Assembly (NCBI GenBank): GCA_016647705.1
Contig: CM028326.1
Span: 48,871,285 to 48,935,284, forward strand
DNA from: Eucommia ulmoides
Taxonomy: Eukaryota > Streptophyta > Magnoliopsida > Garryales > Eucommiaceae
DNA: 64,000 bases
Direction: 5' to 3'
Shown: positions 33,512 through 47,208 of the stretch, one piece after another
How positions within the stretch are numbered: position 1 is the first letter of the stretch
Layout: each line of letters starts with the position of its first letter
Program-made: the position numbers and the translations under genes
Notes under the pieces: generated by a model
The model's database searches: none
What the model was told of the DNA's origin: nothing
What the model saw: the letters and a program-made list of their open reading frames with translations, nothing else

Positions 33512-34335
33512 AAATACTCAAATCCTCAAAATATCTCATTTTCAAACGTTCAAAACTCTAGGATTTAGGTCAAAAATCACAAAAACTGAAACAGTCAAGT
33601 TGATTGAGTCGGTCAGTGTCGATTGATTGACCTGTCTGTCGATTAACCGACCCCCTGAGTTAGTCGACCAACCATAATGTAAGTTGACCGATGCTTCCTA
33701 TCAGTTGACCGATCGTCTTAGGAAGCTGACCGAATTATTCTGTGAGATTCCTTTTAAATTTCAATCAAGCCACTATTTTTGTTAGTCGATCGACCCATTC
33801 CGTTGATTGACTAAATTGGTTAATGGGCTCCCATTTTAACTCCTTTAAGCTACTATTTCCATTAGTCAATAGACCTATTTTATCGATTAACAGAATTGAC
33901 TAGAAACTCATCCTCACTTCAACACTTTATCAAAACCATTTTTATGAGTTGAACACTTTATAAATATCATTTAGGATCTTAAATTTATCATTTCTAACTA
34001 TAACACACATTAGATTGCTCATTTTAAAGCGTCATGCGAGATCCAAATTCGAGTTGCATTAATAGCATAAAAGTAATGAGTTATTTTTATCTAAAAATCT
34101 TTAATGTCTTCAATGCCCCAAAAATCTTCATTGCTTCACTTTGTACCTATCTTGAATTGTTTCATAAATTTCTTCGTTTTGTAAATCTTCAATGATCACT
34201 TCATAAATTCTTCGTCTTGATTCATTTTTTTTCTCATTTCAACATGTGGAACTTTTAATATGAAATCACTCAATAAACTTATTAGTTCCATAAAATAACA
34301 ATATTCAATTGTCCATCAAAACATTAGGTTTAACA
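33090..34335 (-). repeat. Partial 3' LTR of the Copia element
   Basis: It aligns with about 38440-39731 of the 5' LTR, including the GTCGACC/TCGATTGAC palindrome cluster (33600-33900) and the 'ggatctcgcatgacgctt' type block. It carries a (TA)n tract at 33470-33507 that is nearly absent from the other LTR. The LTR start is at 34335. Confidence 0.85.
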
Positions 34336-34349
34336 AAGTCCCTCTTTTT
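34336..34349 (-). other. Polypurine tract of the Copia element
   Basis: Minus strand 'aaaaagagggactt' directly before the LTR start TGTTAAACC, the plus-strand primer of reverse transcription. Confidence 0.8.
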
Positions 34350-36240
34350 GACGATGACAATTAACTTTAATGTTTTCTCAATAAAAAATGTAACCATGTT
34401 TCCCCTAAATATGCGGATGGGTTTTCAACTTATTTAAGAACTATTGTGAGAAAAAAAAAAATGTCAAAAAGGTTGTCAATATAAGCATGACACATTATTG
34501 CTCCCTCATTCATCTTCTCCCCTTATACAAGTATAATCATTAATTCATGCTCGAAGAACAAATACTCTTTTAAAAACATCATATAACTTCTACCCCTTTG
34601 TCTTCTCAAAAAGAGAGGACGAAGGATCAAAACATATATTCTAGGCACATATCATTATGCCTAGCCGTATCTAAACCTCAAATAATTCATGATACTCAAA
34701 ACATCTTAATATTGTCTAAAATCATATATTTTCAAATAAGTCAACATGTTTCATTTCATGATACCAATTGATAATTCTCCTTTAAATATCAAAATCATGT
34801 AATCGTTAATGCACTAGAACATAGAGCATATCTTACCAATAATATTGATCATTTATGAACTCATGGACATGCATCTAATGCACACCATAAACATGGATAA
34901 TTGCATATTAAAGATGTTATCTCATAAAAATCTAGCTCTCTTCCAGAATAATTATCAATTAAAAATAGACATTAGATGGATCCATGTGCAACAATATTAA
35001 CCGATTGATATGCCATATATATTCATATGATTGTACATATAGTATCAAAAATAGATTAGCATAATTTTATAAAGCGATACCAATCATGTACGCTTAAATT
35101 CATACGATATGCCATCAATAAGATCATGCTAAATACTGATTTTACCAAACATTTATTAATAACGTGTGATACGAGAAACATAACAACTATCACATAACTC
35201 TAGTTTAACCAACAAAACAATATTAGCTAACCCCAAGAATTACATATACGCATATAATCAAAGCATGATATTTATAAATATACGAGTCAATTTCTGTAAT
35301 GATTTTCAATGATAATTTCACATCGCATAAATTTAGCATATAATCATATAAAAATGAGATTGTTTTACCTCTGAGTTGAATAAAAATTCAGCTCTAATCA
35401 ATTATCTCCTTAAATCAACCTCATTTTTATTATTGACTTAAACTTTGAATTTCGGTATGAATATATGTTTCTCCATAGATTATCTTATAACCTGAAATTT
35501 TTTTAAACATACTTGGAAGAAAATTATTAATAGAGATTAAGTAAATATATATATCAATTATCCTCAAAACCATGCATGATCACCAATCAATTTCAAGCAG
35601 TTTTGATTTTTTATATCAATGTGTAATACAAATTCTATGTAATGTACAACAATAAAATATCATGATTATATATCGAATCAACTTATTTGATATACTATTT
35701 ATAGATATTCCAATTTGATACAACGATCAAATTAAAAAGATCACCACATATGAGATATACGATGCTAGCAAACACATATGTCAAAGTAAAATTCATTACA
35801 TGCATCATATTAAAAGACAAGAGATGATGGATCATTTTACAATTTGAAATTTCTCAGTATATCAAACAAATCAAGATACAATTTCAAGATGCATAAAAAA
35901 ATAAAAAAATCAGCTTAATTATTTGTATAAAATATATATATTACATTAATAAGAGCACATTATGCAAATGGTCATTTTAATATGCATATGCAATAATGAA
36001 TAAGCTATTAAACCATACCAGTGAGAACAAACTAATTTAATCAATTTAGGTTACATAACAAGTTTCATATAATCAAATACATAAACTATACTGGATATTA
36101 AGTAGATCATATAAAAATATATCAATACACTTTAAATAAATATGATTCCCATAATCACCATGCAATGTTTCTAAGACAATAAATGAACATATAATTTAGC
36201 ACATGTCTTAGAAACCATTACAGACTTACCCAATAAGAGG
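34350..36240 (-). other. AT-rich non-coding interior of the Copia element
   Basis: About 1.9 kb with dense stops in all frames. The only structured feature I see is a perfect 12-bp inverted repeat at 36167-36215. Confidence 0.5.
36167..36215. other. Perfect 12-bp hairpin at the end of the Copia gag region
   Basis: 'gtttctaagaca' (36167-36178) and 'tgtcttagaaac' (36204-36215) with a 25-nt AT-rich loop, just downstream (minus strand) of the gag relic. Confidence 0.85.
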
Positions 36241-37727
36241 GCTGAACACCTACCTCTTTAACAAATTTAATGAATTTAAATTGAGAATGGTTAGATATAT
36301 CTCCAACGCCTTTGAGGACGCCTTTATTTTTTACATCATTGTAATTATCAACGCTATTCCTATTATTCTTTGAAACAACTGTTTGAATTGGTTTGTCATT
36401 CCTGGAAGTAACCTATTGATTTATCTCAACAAAATCTTTGTCCACCTTGAACACTTTAGGTTTAGTGGTCTTGTTGAGATCAATAAATATCTCTTTGTCT
36501 TTCTTTGATACCTCTGGTTGATCAGTCTTGTTATGATCCACTACAAGTCTAAAAACTAGTTTCTGCTGATTTTGAGACTGCATTCAATCCCTGTAATAAA
36601 CATCATTTTGCTTGATAAACTGTACCCATGGCTTTTTAACATCATCCATTTTATGGCTTTGTATATTGTTTCCATTCCTCCTCTTTGATCCAGCATACCT
36701 TGCATTTTTCCTTTGAAAATTGTTTCCATTTATTCTCCTTGGTCCAAATCTATTATTCATACATGTAGGAATATTTTCTTTTCTAGGTATCTAGTTATTT
36801 CTAGATCCAATAGGGTAACTATTCAATTGATATACCATTTTTCAATATGGCCAACTTTCACATAATAAAAACATCTAAAATTATTTGTACGTTTCTTAGA
36901 ATAATCAACTTTTCGTGGAACACGATATTGATATTGATATTGACCTGCTTTACTGTTGGTTTTTAAATAACCTTAGTTTTCTCAATATTCTTAAATTTAT
37001 CCATTGCCTGATTAAGCTCTTTCTGAGTCTTTTCAAGTGACTATTCCAATAAACTAACATTCACCTGAAGACCAAAATTCTTCTTAGCATAAATTCAAGA
37101 TTATTCTTAAGAATCCGACAATCATTTTCAACAGAATGAATTTTTGAACGAGCTCTATCAAGTTCACATCCTGCATTCTCTAATTCAATATTTAAAGCCT
37201 CATTTAAAGTTTCAATATTTTTTCTTTTAAAATCATAGTGCTTCAAAAAAGTATTTTCTTCTTCAAGAGAGTCAATCATTTCAAGAAGTTTATCAATTTT
37301 AGATAGAGCATTTAAAAATTTAATAATTTCAAAATATTTATCTAAATTCTTCTTTTTAAGAGATTTAATGCTACTGAACTTTTTATTTTCAAGAATAACA
37401 ATTTTCTGCCTAAGTTTCAAATAATTTCTTTGCCAAAAACATATGTAAGAGCAATTAATGTCGCAATATCTTTATCAACAACCTCATTATCACAATCTTT
37501 ATCATTCTCACTAACAAATCCTTAATTATTAGAGCAAGCATAATATTCACTCAAAATATTAGGAATTTTAGGAGGTTCACCTACAATAATAGTACAAACA
37601 AGAGGCTCACATAAAACATCAGAGCAAGGAGAAGATTCACATACAACATTTTTCTCGATACACTCTATGTGATTGTGTTTAGCTAGGATGTTAAGTCAAT
37701 CGAGCTAAAATTAGTTCTTGTACCAAT
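36241..37727 (-). pseudogene. Copia gag relic with coiled coil and broken zinc knuckle
   Basis: The minus-strand frame 37420-37061 encodes about 119 residues rich in Lys, Glu, Leu and Asn with heptad spacing ('LEMIDSLEEENTFLKHYDF'), like coiled-coil segments of gag in Copia/Sirevirus-type elements. Further on, at about 36890-36840, the minus strand reads 'CFYYVKVGHIEKW', a CCHC knuckle in which the second and third Cys have become Tyr and Trp. Stops and frameshifts separate the parts. Confidence 0.65.
37713..37725 (-). other. Primer binding site of the Copia element
   Basis: Minus strand TGGTACAAGAACT, two bases inside the 5' LTR; a divergent form of TGGTATCAGAGC (tRNA-Met). Confidence 0.65.
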
Positions 37728-39731
37728 TGTAAGCCCAAAGATCTACCCGAGAATGGGGTGAATTGCGTAGTGACAAAAATTCAAACAATTAGTTTAAACA
37801 CAAGTTATTAATTTTCCTAATTGATAATTACCTTATTAAGTAGCAGAAATGTGTTTAACTAACTACACACCCAAACAATAGAAATATAACAATGCAGCAC
37901 ATAACAATTTATCCTGATTCAGTAAGCTACCCTTACCTACGTCTAGTCCCGCGAGCTCCATAGGGATTTGGTGATCCACTCACCCTTGGTTCCTTTTCCA
38001 CGTAGGAACCAAACCCTTACAATTCTGCTTCTTTTCGTAGGCTTAGAATCAACCATTTACATTCTCATACTATTGCACTTATCCTTTTGACAGGCTAGGA
38101 CGAACCTTATCTAACTGTAATTTTATTATAGGAAGAATCACAACCTAATCTGTTGAAAGACTAAAGATTAACTTAATATTTTCCATAGGCTAGAGATCAA
38201 ACACTAATCTTTCTCTCAGGTTAAAGATTAAACCCTAACTACCCTAATTAGTCAACCTCCTAAATATGTTTAATTCGCTCAAACTCAAAAATACAAAAAA
38301 AAAATCACAAGTTTCTTCTCACTGGAACCTCTACCACCTCAAAACAATTATACTCAGTTAATGTCCTAAAAACCATGTGATAAAATCTATGTGAGGAATA
38401 AATCTGATTTAATCAATTTAAAGCATAATTACAATAGCTTAGTAAAGAATTACGATAACTCAGTGAAGAATAAAGACCGGTGACCAAAACTTTTCCGCGT
38501 TTCGATCACTCTTTCGATAATACTCTATTATAAATTTCTCAGCATAAATCACTGTCTTATAATAGCAAAGGTCGATTATTCTGGATTAGTTCATTTGAAA
38601 TTCGTAGGTCTTTATCAATAAACTTTAAACTTAATCTGTAACGGCTAGTTTTCAAAATGTAAGACCAAAAATGACACTCTAACACCCCATATATCACATA
38701 CTATCAAAATAGATATGTTTCATTTAAAAATACTTTTAGAAAAGCTTGATTTGGTTCCCAAAACTTTTTAGATTCAAAAAACTTAAAGATAGAAAAAAGT
38801 TTTACCAATTCAATTCCAAGAATAATTTAATATATTGACCAAATAGATAGGATTTTAGTAATATATGATATATAATAGTAAAATACTCGAATTCCCAAAA
38901 TATCTTATTTTCAAACATTCACAACCCTAGGATTTGGGTCAAAGATCACAAAAACCAAAATAGTCAAGTTAACCAAGTATGTTAGGGTCAGTTGACCAAC
39001 CCCTTGGGTTAGTCGACTGACCATAATGGAAGTCGACCGATGCTTCTTGTTGGTTGATTGACCATCTTCGTCAGTTGACCGAATTTGTCAGTGATTGTTG
39101 TTTTAAACTCCCTTCAAGCCACTGTTTTTGTTAGTCGATCAACCTATTTTATCGGTGGACTGAATTAGTCAATAGGCTCCCATTGTAACTCCTTTAAGCT
39201 ATTATTTTTGTTAGTCGACCAACACGTTTCATCGGTTGACCAAATTGACCAAAAACTCATCATTTTATGTGTTAAAAATATTTTCTCATTTCAATACTTT
39301 ATCAAAAATATTTTTATGATTTTAACACTTATAAAAACCATTCAGAATCTTAAATTTATCACTTCTAACTATGACACACATTAGATTACTCATTTTAAAA
39401 TATCGTGCGTGATCCTAATTCGGGTTGCATTAAGAGTATAAGAGTAATGGGTTGTTTTTACCTAAATATTTCCAATGTCTTCAATGCTCCAAAAATATTC
39501 AATGTCTTTACTTTCCACCCATTTTGAATTTGTTCATAAATTTCTTCATTTTGTAAATCTTCAATGATCGCTTCATAAATTACTTGTCATATAAATCTTC
39601 AACGACTAATCTTTTGTTTCATTCGTTTTCTCATTTCAACATATGAAACTTTTAATCTGAAATCACTCAATAAACTCATTAGTTTTGTAAAACAACAATG
39701 TTCAATTTTCCATCAAAACAATAGGTTCACA
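37728..39731 (-). repeat. 5' LTR of the Copia element
   Basis: 2.0 kb; the + strand begins TGTAAGCCCAAAG and ends GGTTCACA. It shares the 'ggggtgaattg' end block with 6168-7015, 13031-15267 and 57175-59506, and carries a GTCGACTGACC-like palindrome cluster at 38965-39250. Confidence 0.85.
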
Positions 39732-40246
39732 AATGACATTTAAATGGCCATTGTCTCATATAATATAATGGAATTCTCAATCTTTGCTTCTCAAAACTGT
39801 CGAATAAATGAAAATTCTCTTTAATTGCTTTAATTACCCCTGTAATTGCTTCTTAATCACCTAGCCAAAAATTGTCCCTTAATTTGCCAAAACTTTTTGA
39901 GATGGGTTATGGGAGCGACGGGTCAAATCGCGTTTTTGCTCTATTTTTGTAATTTTTGTCTATTTTCTTCACCCTTTTTTTAGCCCCTTTTTTTTTTTTT
40001 TTTTTTTTTTTTTTGAGTTTATACCTACAAAAATAATAAATTATATTATTACTACTTAAAAAATAAAAAAATATCAATAAAATTATAAGATGAGGGTTAA
40101 AACTTGATATAAAATTGAGATCGATCATATACTCAATGAATATCTTTGAAGGCCCATGGTTAAGGAACAACACTTAGTATTCTAAAAGTATAACAATTAA
40201 TATATGTAATATACAATACATCAAGTATAAAATTTCACGGAATACA
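39732..40246. other. Unassigned AT-rich spacer
   Basis: No repeat or gene recognised; a T tract of about 25 lies near 39988-40014. The 88-residue minus ORF across it is low-complexity. Confidence 0.5.
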
Positions 40247-40536
40247 TGTAAGACCTAAATCGTAGAACGTACGTCATAAATAGTTGTATTTTTTAGTATT
40301 GGAAAATTTCAAGGTAAAATTTTATTGATTAAAACTCAAATCAAAAGTTGGGGGTCAAATTGCAAATTTAAAAACATTATTCTCAACTTGGGATGCGAAT
40401 TGCCAATTAAAATCTAAAAACTGAAAATGTTAGGGATCAAATTACAATTTTAGAAACTCAAAAATGTTGAATTGAACTCAAAAAGAAGACTTTAAGAAAT
40501 TAGAGGAGGAAAAGAGTAATTTAATAAAAGTTTTTT

Positions 40537-40591
<55 letters not shown>

Positions 40592-42942
40592 CACACGCAT
40601 ACGTTCGTGCATGTGAGACCACTAGAAGGGAGAGAACGGGAGAGGCAACGTGGCAAGCTAGGACCAATTTATACCACTTATTTCATACAATATATACTCA
40701 CTCATGCATGTGTATTAATCAAAAAACCTCCATCAAATCCAAAATTTGATAAATTCTAGAGAGAGAGAGAGGACCGGAATAAGGGAGGGGTTATTGAACT
40801 TCCTTGAATCGACATTCCTCTGGCAGGGTGGTCATCGCTGTTACTCGTATGCGTGATAGTGTGGATATCGTCGTCAATTTCAGGGGAGAGAGAAAGTGGT
40901 TCGGCCGGTGGGGTGGTTCATCGACGGCGTGATGGGTGCATTTTTAGCATCGCCGGTGAGCAGACGTTGGGTTTGGTTGTTCAATTTGTCGACGATCTTC
41001 GATCTGGTGAGTATTTATGCATATTTATTTGATCATTCTAGTGGGTGTGTACATGCATGTGTATGTGATCGGCCGTAGGATCGCCGGTGGGTTTCGGTTT
41101 CGTTCGACGGTGGCGTTTCGACGGAGTGTATGTGTTTCTGATTCTTTTTTCGTGCAGTGTGTGTATGTGTATGTTGCTTCGACTGTATGCATGTGTGATC
41201 GTTGCCACAGTGTGACTGATGGTGTGTGTCACCTCTACGGCAGTGCATGTGGGAGTGTTGTTCGGATCGTCATCCATCGACCCTCGGCGATTGTGTGTGG
41301 GCGTTCTGATTCGGTGATGTACATGTGTGTGTTTTGCTCTGTTCGGCCGGCGACCATGCGAGTGGGTGGGTGTGCTCAGCGTCGTCAGCGTGTGTGTGTG
41401 TATGTTTCGATCGATGAGTGTGATCGAGTGTAGGGTGGTCGGAGGTGAGGAAGGAGTAGTGAGAGAGAGAGTTTCTAGTGGTGTAGGTGTGGTGAACGGC
41501 CGGCGTTGAGGTTGAGCGTGGGGGGGATTGTGTCGGCGGGAACTTCAAACCATCAAACCAGAAAAGAACAGAAGAAAAAGAAAGAGAAAAAAAAAAAAAA
41601 AAAAAAAGGAAAATTTGCACAAACAACCCCGATAAAAACCAAAAACCCATCTCGCGGCCCGTGAACGATTCGGAATGAGTAACGTTTTTCATTATTTACT
41701 TTATTAAATTAAATTCTAGCATCAAAATTTTGGAACCGGAATAATAAATTTGGGACCATTCGTATTACTAAATTTTATGCAATAATTTTTAATGAAATAA
41801 AAATTAACCGAAATAATAATTTTCATAAGTAAAATGTGGGAAATGGAAAATTTCGAAACTTAGGGTCTGCATTGCACGATTTGATTATTTTGCATAAAAT
41901 ATTAATTTAGGCCCTATCATTACTAGGTTCGCAGACGCCAACACCCCGGTAGGCTTTGAACGGTGCTGTTTTTGTAGCACAAGAAACGAGGTGAGTGTAT
42001 TGTCTTCTTGTCAAACTATTTTCTATATATATATGATGACATATGTGTTTACTTACACTATACGATTTCATAAATGATATGGATCAAGCAGGTTTTTGGG
42101 GTGAGTTGGTAAAATGAATTTCCGGGGAATTGTGTTGGTTTCTAAAAAGAAGGATTAAAAATAATTTTCGTTGGATATGGGTGGTTTATATTTCTCCCCA
42201 AAAGGGGTGTAGTTTCTTCCTGAAAGGGGTGTGGATTATATTTCTCCCCGTAAGGGTACGGATTATATTTCTCCCCAAAAGGGGTGTGGATATTTCGTAG
42301 GAAGGCATTCCTACGGATGTTACGGTACCGTTGCAACTCCCGATCGTAAGGTTAAAATGATCATTATGGCTAGCCAGTATGTGTTGTGGTGGAGTGGTGG
42401 TTTGAGATGTGTGTTTGAGAGGTGGTGTTTTACTTATATTGGGTGATTTATTATTTATGATGGTGATTGGTATGATATTTATACTGGATGGTTTTGAAAT
42501 GGAACGTATATTATGAAGATTTTTACAAGCTATGTGATGTCTATATACTTATGCTTAATCTATATTTAAATGTTGTATTATTTAGACTGTATTATTAATT
42601 AAAAATATTTTTATTAAGAAGGCAGTACACTCTCAGGTGAAACAGTTAGGAGTCGGTCCCCTACTAGCACTGGGTAGAGTCCGGCAATGGTATAACGAGG
42701 GAGTATTTTGGGAGGTACTACCTGAGGCGAACCTAGGAGAGGTTCATTGTTTTTTCTTTTATTGTTATTATAATTCAGGGACGGGTGTGTCCCCAGTTAG
42801 AGAAGATGTTTATGGCCTAATTTTGTGGTTGTATAATTATGAATGCATATTGTTGCTTTCTAGTTTGGTTTGTCGCTCAAGTGATGGCGTGTCGATGTCA
42901 CGCCTGCCCCATGGTGACGGGTGTCCGGGGTAGGGTGTGACA
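40247..42942 (+). repeat. Solo LTR of Del/Tekay type
   Basis: It starts TGTAAGACCTAAATCG and ends ...GGGTGTGACA, 2.7 kb, with neither primer site nor purine tract outside. It includes (AC)n(TA)n (40541-40590), a GT-rich zone (41050-41420) homologous to the CA-rich zone of the 44-46 kb and 52 kb LTRs in opposite orientation, an A run (41589-41607) and a 27-bp array. Flanks (ATACA / TTAAA) show no target duplication. ORFs in the GT-rich zone are compositional. Confidence 0.7.
42186..42290. repeat. 27-bp tandem repeat with CCCCAAAAGGGG cores
   Basis: About four units of 'ttatatttctccccaaaagg' plus 'ggtgtgga' (42186, 42213 shortened, 42236, 42263). Each core is itself self-complementary. Confidence 0.9.
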
Positions 42943-43453
42943 TTAAATAACACCTTAGATATCCTATTTTAACTTGAACGAAAAAAACTACCATGTATGA
43001 TATCGAAGATGATCATGTTCGGTCTCTTACTACTACTTAGTAAGTCCATTTGTAGATATTCTAATATCTCATAATAATGGATTGAGACTCACCATTCTCA
43101 AAGAGCGAACTTCATATAAAACTAGCCTAGATTGTTGGAGATCATATTCAAAAATCCAATACTGACTGAAACCAATTTAGAATATTGAGCTGCCAAATAT
43201 ATTCGGTCTCCTAGGGTGTACATTTAGCAAATGTTTCTTTATTTATTTTAACTATTGATACCCATAATAGTAATTTAACATAAACATAAAAATTTGATAA
43301 AAAAATTCAGTAAAAATGGGAGTACGTCTAGCAAAGTGGGGTATACATATAGAAGCTCCCAAACTACAAACATAATCTTAGAAGTTTGAGTATAGTTACA
43401 TTTATCTTCCTAGTTTTTAATATCTAGATGTTAATTTGATAATATATATATAT
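42943..43453. other. Unassigned AT-rich DNA
   Basis: About 510 bp with no repeat, ORF or element end that I recognise. Confidence 0.5.
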
Positions 43454-43475
43454 TGAGACGACCTGGGCTGAAATT

Positions 43476-43979
43476 GACACGACCGTAACATCTCTTGCGA
43501 CACAAATTGGTCAGCTAATCTCCTTTATTGAGGCTGTGTCAGAAGTGGTGACACTAAGCGACCCACATACCACATTCAACGAAAGCCACCAAAAGGAACC
43601 GGAAACAAGCGGGAGAAACTTAGGATCATTCAATGACGATTATTCGAATGAGATAGAAACCCAAGCATGGATCAACGATTGTGATTCTTCACCATTTGAG
43701 ATCCACCATGTAATGCCACCACCGATCCAAGACGATCACATTTATGAGGATATGATGTGGCTCACATGTCCTCCATTGCTTTTAGCACCGTTCATTTTAG
43801 CCAACCAAGCACGTGAGCCGACAATGAGTCACGTTGCGAGTACGGGCCAATTATTGCCAAATCTCGCCAATCTTGAGGGCATTCTGAACCAAGACCCGTA
43901 TGTTGTGTTGTATGACACATGCTATGGGCGGAAGTCGCTCTTTGACAAGCCCTTCTCTATGTTAAGCCGAGGACATTAA
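43476..43979 (+). pseudogene. Gag relic of gag-only copy 3 (C-terminal half)
   Basis: A 147-residue open frame from 43536, extending open upstream to 43476 and beyond, carries 'HQKEPETSGRNLGSFNDDYS', 'MPPPIQDDHIYEDMMWLTC' and 'NQDPYVVLYDTCYGRKSLFD', the same motif order as copies 1 and 2. It is the best preserved version of the C-terminal half, with no internal stop. The first part, homologous to the capsid-like helices, is missing. I do not recognise a domain in this half. Confidence 0.75.
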
Positions 43980-44176
43980 ACCAAGCGCTTTTTGGGAGGG
44001 AACCCAAGTTTCAAAATAAATTAATCCATCACTGCTGACTTCATTCAAAGGCGAGATTGTCTTGCCTCCCAGGTACGTGTTCTAAACCCCCTTCATCGTT
44101 ATGCTATATTTCAATTGTTGAGATCGATGTTGGGTCATTGTGGACACTGCTCGTTTTAAATTTGGGAGTAATGTGT

Positions 44177-45906
44177 TGTCACGACTCGACCCGATTTCCC
44201 AAGGCCGAATTATGGTTTCTTCTATAGAGAAATTCTTAAACCTGAAACCCGACTGGTCAAACTTCCAATCAACAATGTTTGATAATTATAACAAGAATCG
44301 TTATTATGATAATAATTACCATTTAAAGTATCACCAAATAAAATCAATCATCTATTTCAAATTTATCTGCTTATTTTCTACTCAACGGCGACCCATTAAA
44401 AAGATCTCGAATTTATAATTTAAAATCCAATTTTCAATATGAAATCAAGCTAATTATATTCCCACAATTTTTTTTGAATACATTAAATTCAAGAGACGTA
44501 TTTTACAACAACTATGATAATTATAACTACTGTTTTCTCCGATTACAACAATAAATAATAATTACAATTATTACAATACGAATTTCAAATAAATTCTTCT
44601 CTCTCTCGTTTTCTCCCAACCGACCTTGCAATCCAAACACTGTGGTGTTGTGAGCCAACGCTCAGTAAAATTCCAACCCCTCTAATACATGCATTTAATT
44701 TATCACATAAAACCACGTAATCATGCTCGTCAAATAAATTTAACACATAAACCACGTAGGCATGTTCGTCACATAAATCCCGCATCGTCCAACATATTTC
44801 ACATAATTTCAACAGATAAAATATATCACAACAATATACTAAATAATTTCATAATCACCCACGAGACAGTTAAATACAATTAAATGCATATATTAAGAGT
44901 GACAGGAATTCTACCTTTTTCGAATTTTCCACTGGCCGCGAGATTAGATTTTAGATTTTTGTTTGGGGTTGTTTGTGTAATTTCTCATTTTCTTTCATTT
45001 TCTTTCTTTTTTTTCTTCCTTTTTATTTTGTTGTTTTGTGTTTCTGCTTTCTGTTCCGGTTTGGGTTTCGCCGCCGATCAAGCCTCGGCGTCCCACCAAC
45101 TGAATACACGCACCACCGAACAAAAGAACCCACACACTTCCACGTCTACCCCCATGCACACCTACTATCCGCCCACACGACACACACAGTAACACGCACA
45201 CACACGTTGCTCTCTCTCTAACTCTACACTCCACTCCGATGATTACTACCCCTAACGACCATACACACATGCACTGCCGATCGTCCACACACACAGCTAC
45301 ACACATGCACTGCCGATCGTCCACACACACATACACTCCCAAGAGCGTTTAAACACACACACACACGCAGTCGTTTAGAAGAACACACACACACAATATC
45401 GGAACATATACACACACTCGCTCACTCCCACTCCAGCACTAGACGGACACCCACCACCGACCGAACACACCGCCGAACCAGTAACCCACACCACCGGAGA
45501 TATTAGATAACACATACATATAACGACCCACATCTATACCCACATGAAATCGACAATGCCCACCGGCCGATCAACACACACACTAGCTGTTGAAACAGCG
45601 CGCACACGCACACCATGCCACCCATACTGACAACGACAAACATACACATGCAGATTGCAAATCACACACAGACAACTGAAACACATACCCACAAACAAAA
45701 CATACACATAAATGGCAGCACACACACACCAATGACATTGAAGAACACACATTTTACATGTACCGGCGACGATTGAATAGCCAACCGAACACATCCTCAC
45801 ACTGACCGACACCGGCGGAACAACCAAGCAGCATTGCCGGCGACGGCCTGCTCTCTCTCTTCTTTCGTTTTTTTGGTTTCCCCCCATCATCCATGGGTGT
45901 GCGTGG

Positions 45907-45962
<56 letters not shown>

Positions 45963-46473
45963 TTATTGTCGCGTGTCTCTCCCTTCACCTCTCCTAATGC
46001 CACGTCGTCTCTCCCTTCATCTCTCCTGATGCCACGTCACCCACCTACTTCTCTCTCATTTCGGCTATTTTCACGGCAACAAACACACACACAATATATG
46101 TATATAAATATATTAAAATAAAATTTTGTTTTATTACTCTTTTCTCCCCCTATTTTCTTAAAATCCTCATCTTGGTCCAATTTCTACATTCAAGATTTTC
46201 TAAATTCTGATTTCACCCTAACATTTTAATTTTTAAAAATAAAAGACAAATTGAATCTCAAAGTGTAGAATAAATATTTTTTAAATTTGCAAATTGACCC
46301 CTAAACGTTTTTTAAGATATTAATTAAATCCAACTATAATTTTAAAGTTTTGAAAACTACAATTTGATCCCTAAATTTTTAAATCACAAAATTAATCTAG
46401 CCATTAACCCGTTATTTCTAAATGTACTAAAATGCAACTCAAATTGTGCGATAAAACAAATCAGGGTCTTACA
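44177..46473 (-). repeat. 3' LTR of the Del-type element
   Basis: 2297 bp, matching 51023-53264 nearly base for base over long stretches. It has a long degenerate CA-rich zone (45100-45800) and (TA)25 at 45909-45958; Val-Cys-rich minus-strand ORFs there are artefacts of the TG repeat. Confidence 0.93.
45909..45958. repeat. (TA)n in the 3' LTR, ~50 bp
   Basis: The equivalent tract in the 5' LTR (about 52749-52778) is only ~30 bp, a length difference that arose after insertion. Confidence 0.95.
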
Positions 46474-46487
46474 ACTCTTCTCCCGTA
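46474..46487 (-). other. Polypurine tract of the Del-type element
   Basis: The minus strand reads 'cgggagaagagt' immediately before TGTAAGACCC, preceded by 'gggacgaaatttctttta', the usual 3' end of Del/Tekay interiors. Confidence 0.85.
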
Positions 46488-47208
46488 AAAGAAATTTCGT
46501 CCCGAAATTTTTGTCAAAACAATAGGAATTAAAATTTTAGTCAAACCAATAATATTTTAGGTTTGCACTGCATGGTCATATTAGTCACAATTAATTAGTA
46601 ATCGTCAATTTACCTTCACACATCACAACATTTTCATTCGCAGTAACTCACCTTATATCTAATAACCGACAAATAGGGTACACCTAGCACCACCAATCAT
46701 ATATCGGGAAAAACAATCTCATGTTTCTCCATGCTTCCGCTGCACTACTCTGATATAATTATAATTTGAACACATCATTTTAATCCTAGTGGATTGGGTC
46801 TATCGTATTTGGACAATAATATTTCCCTAACCAACGTGTATCTATTCCTTCCGGTCAACCGATTCACAACCATATTTATATTAAAAAAATTCAAAAATCT
46901 CGTAACCATTCTATAAAAATTACCACAATCCAATGTCAACTAATAAATTTTCACAATACGTCAAATGGGTCATCTATAAGAATTTCGTTCATGCCTCCAT
47001 ATTTAATCAAGTCCCTAACAAGGCCAAGCGCCTCAAATACGTCTCAACTACGAAATTCGATCAATAATCACTATATATATATATATATAAATATTATATC
47101 AATAACTTTCTAAAATACTCATCGACTTAAGGATAGCTCAAATTACCCTTTCCCCAAGAAATCCCAATGACTCTCACATTCCGACTCCGCCTAATGTTAG
47201 TAGTGGAC

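Larger units (their letters stand above)
33090..39731 (-). mobile_element. Copia LTR retrotransposon, gag-only, minus strand
   Basis: 5' LTR 37728-39731, primer site, gag relic, about 1.9 kb of AT-rich non-coding DNA, polypurine tract and a partial 3' LTR (33090-34335). The termini TGTGAACC/TGTTAAACC...ACA and the 'aaaaagagggactt' purine tract are Copia-like. No integrase or RT found in the interior, so it is non-autonomous or deleted. Confidence 0.8.

Noticed and set aside
45224..45890. Val-Cys-rich minus-strand ORFs, also at 51790-52386, and the GT-rich ORFs at 41017-41692
   Set aside because: They follow degenerate CA/TG repeats in LTRs, are open in several frames at once and are not conserved as protein between the two LTRs.
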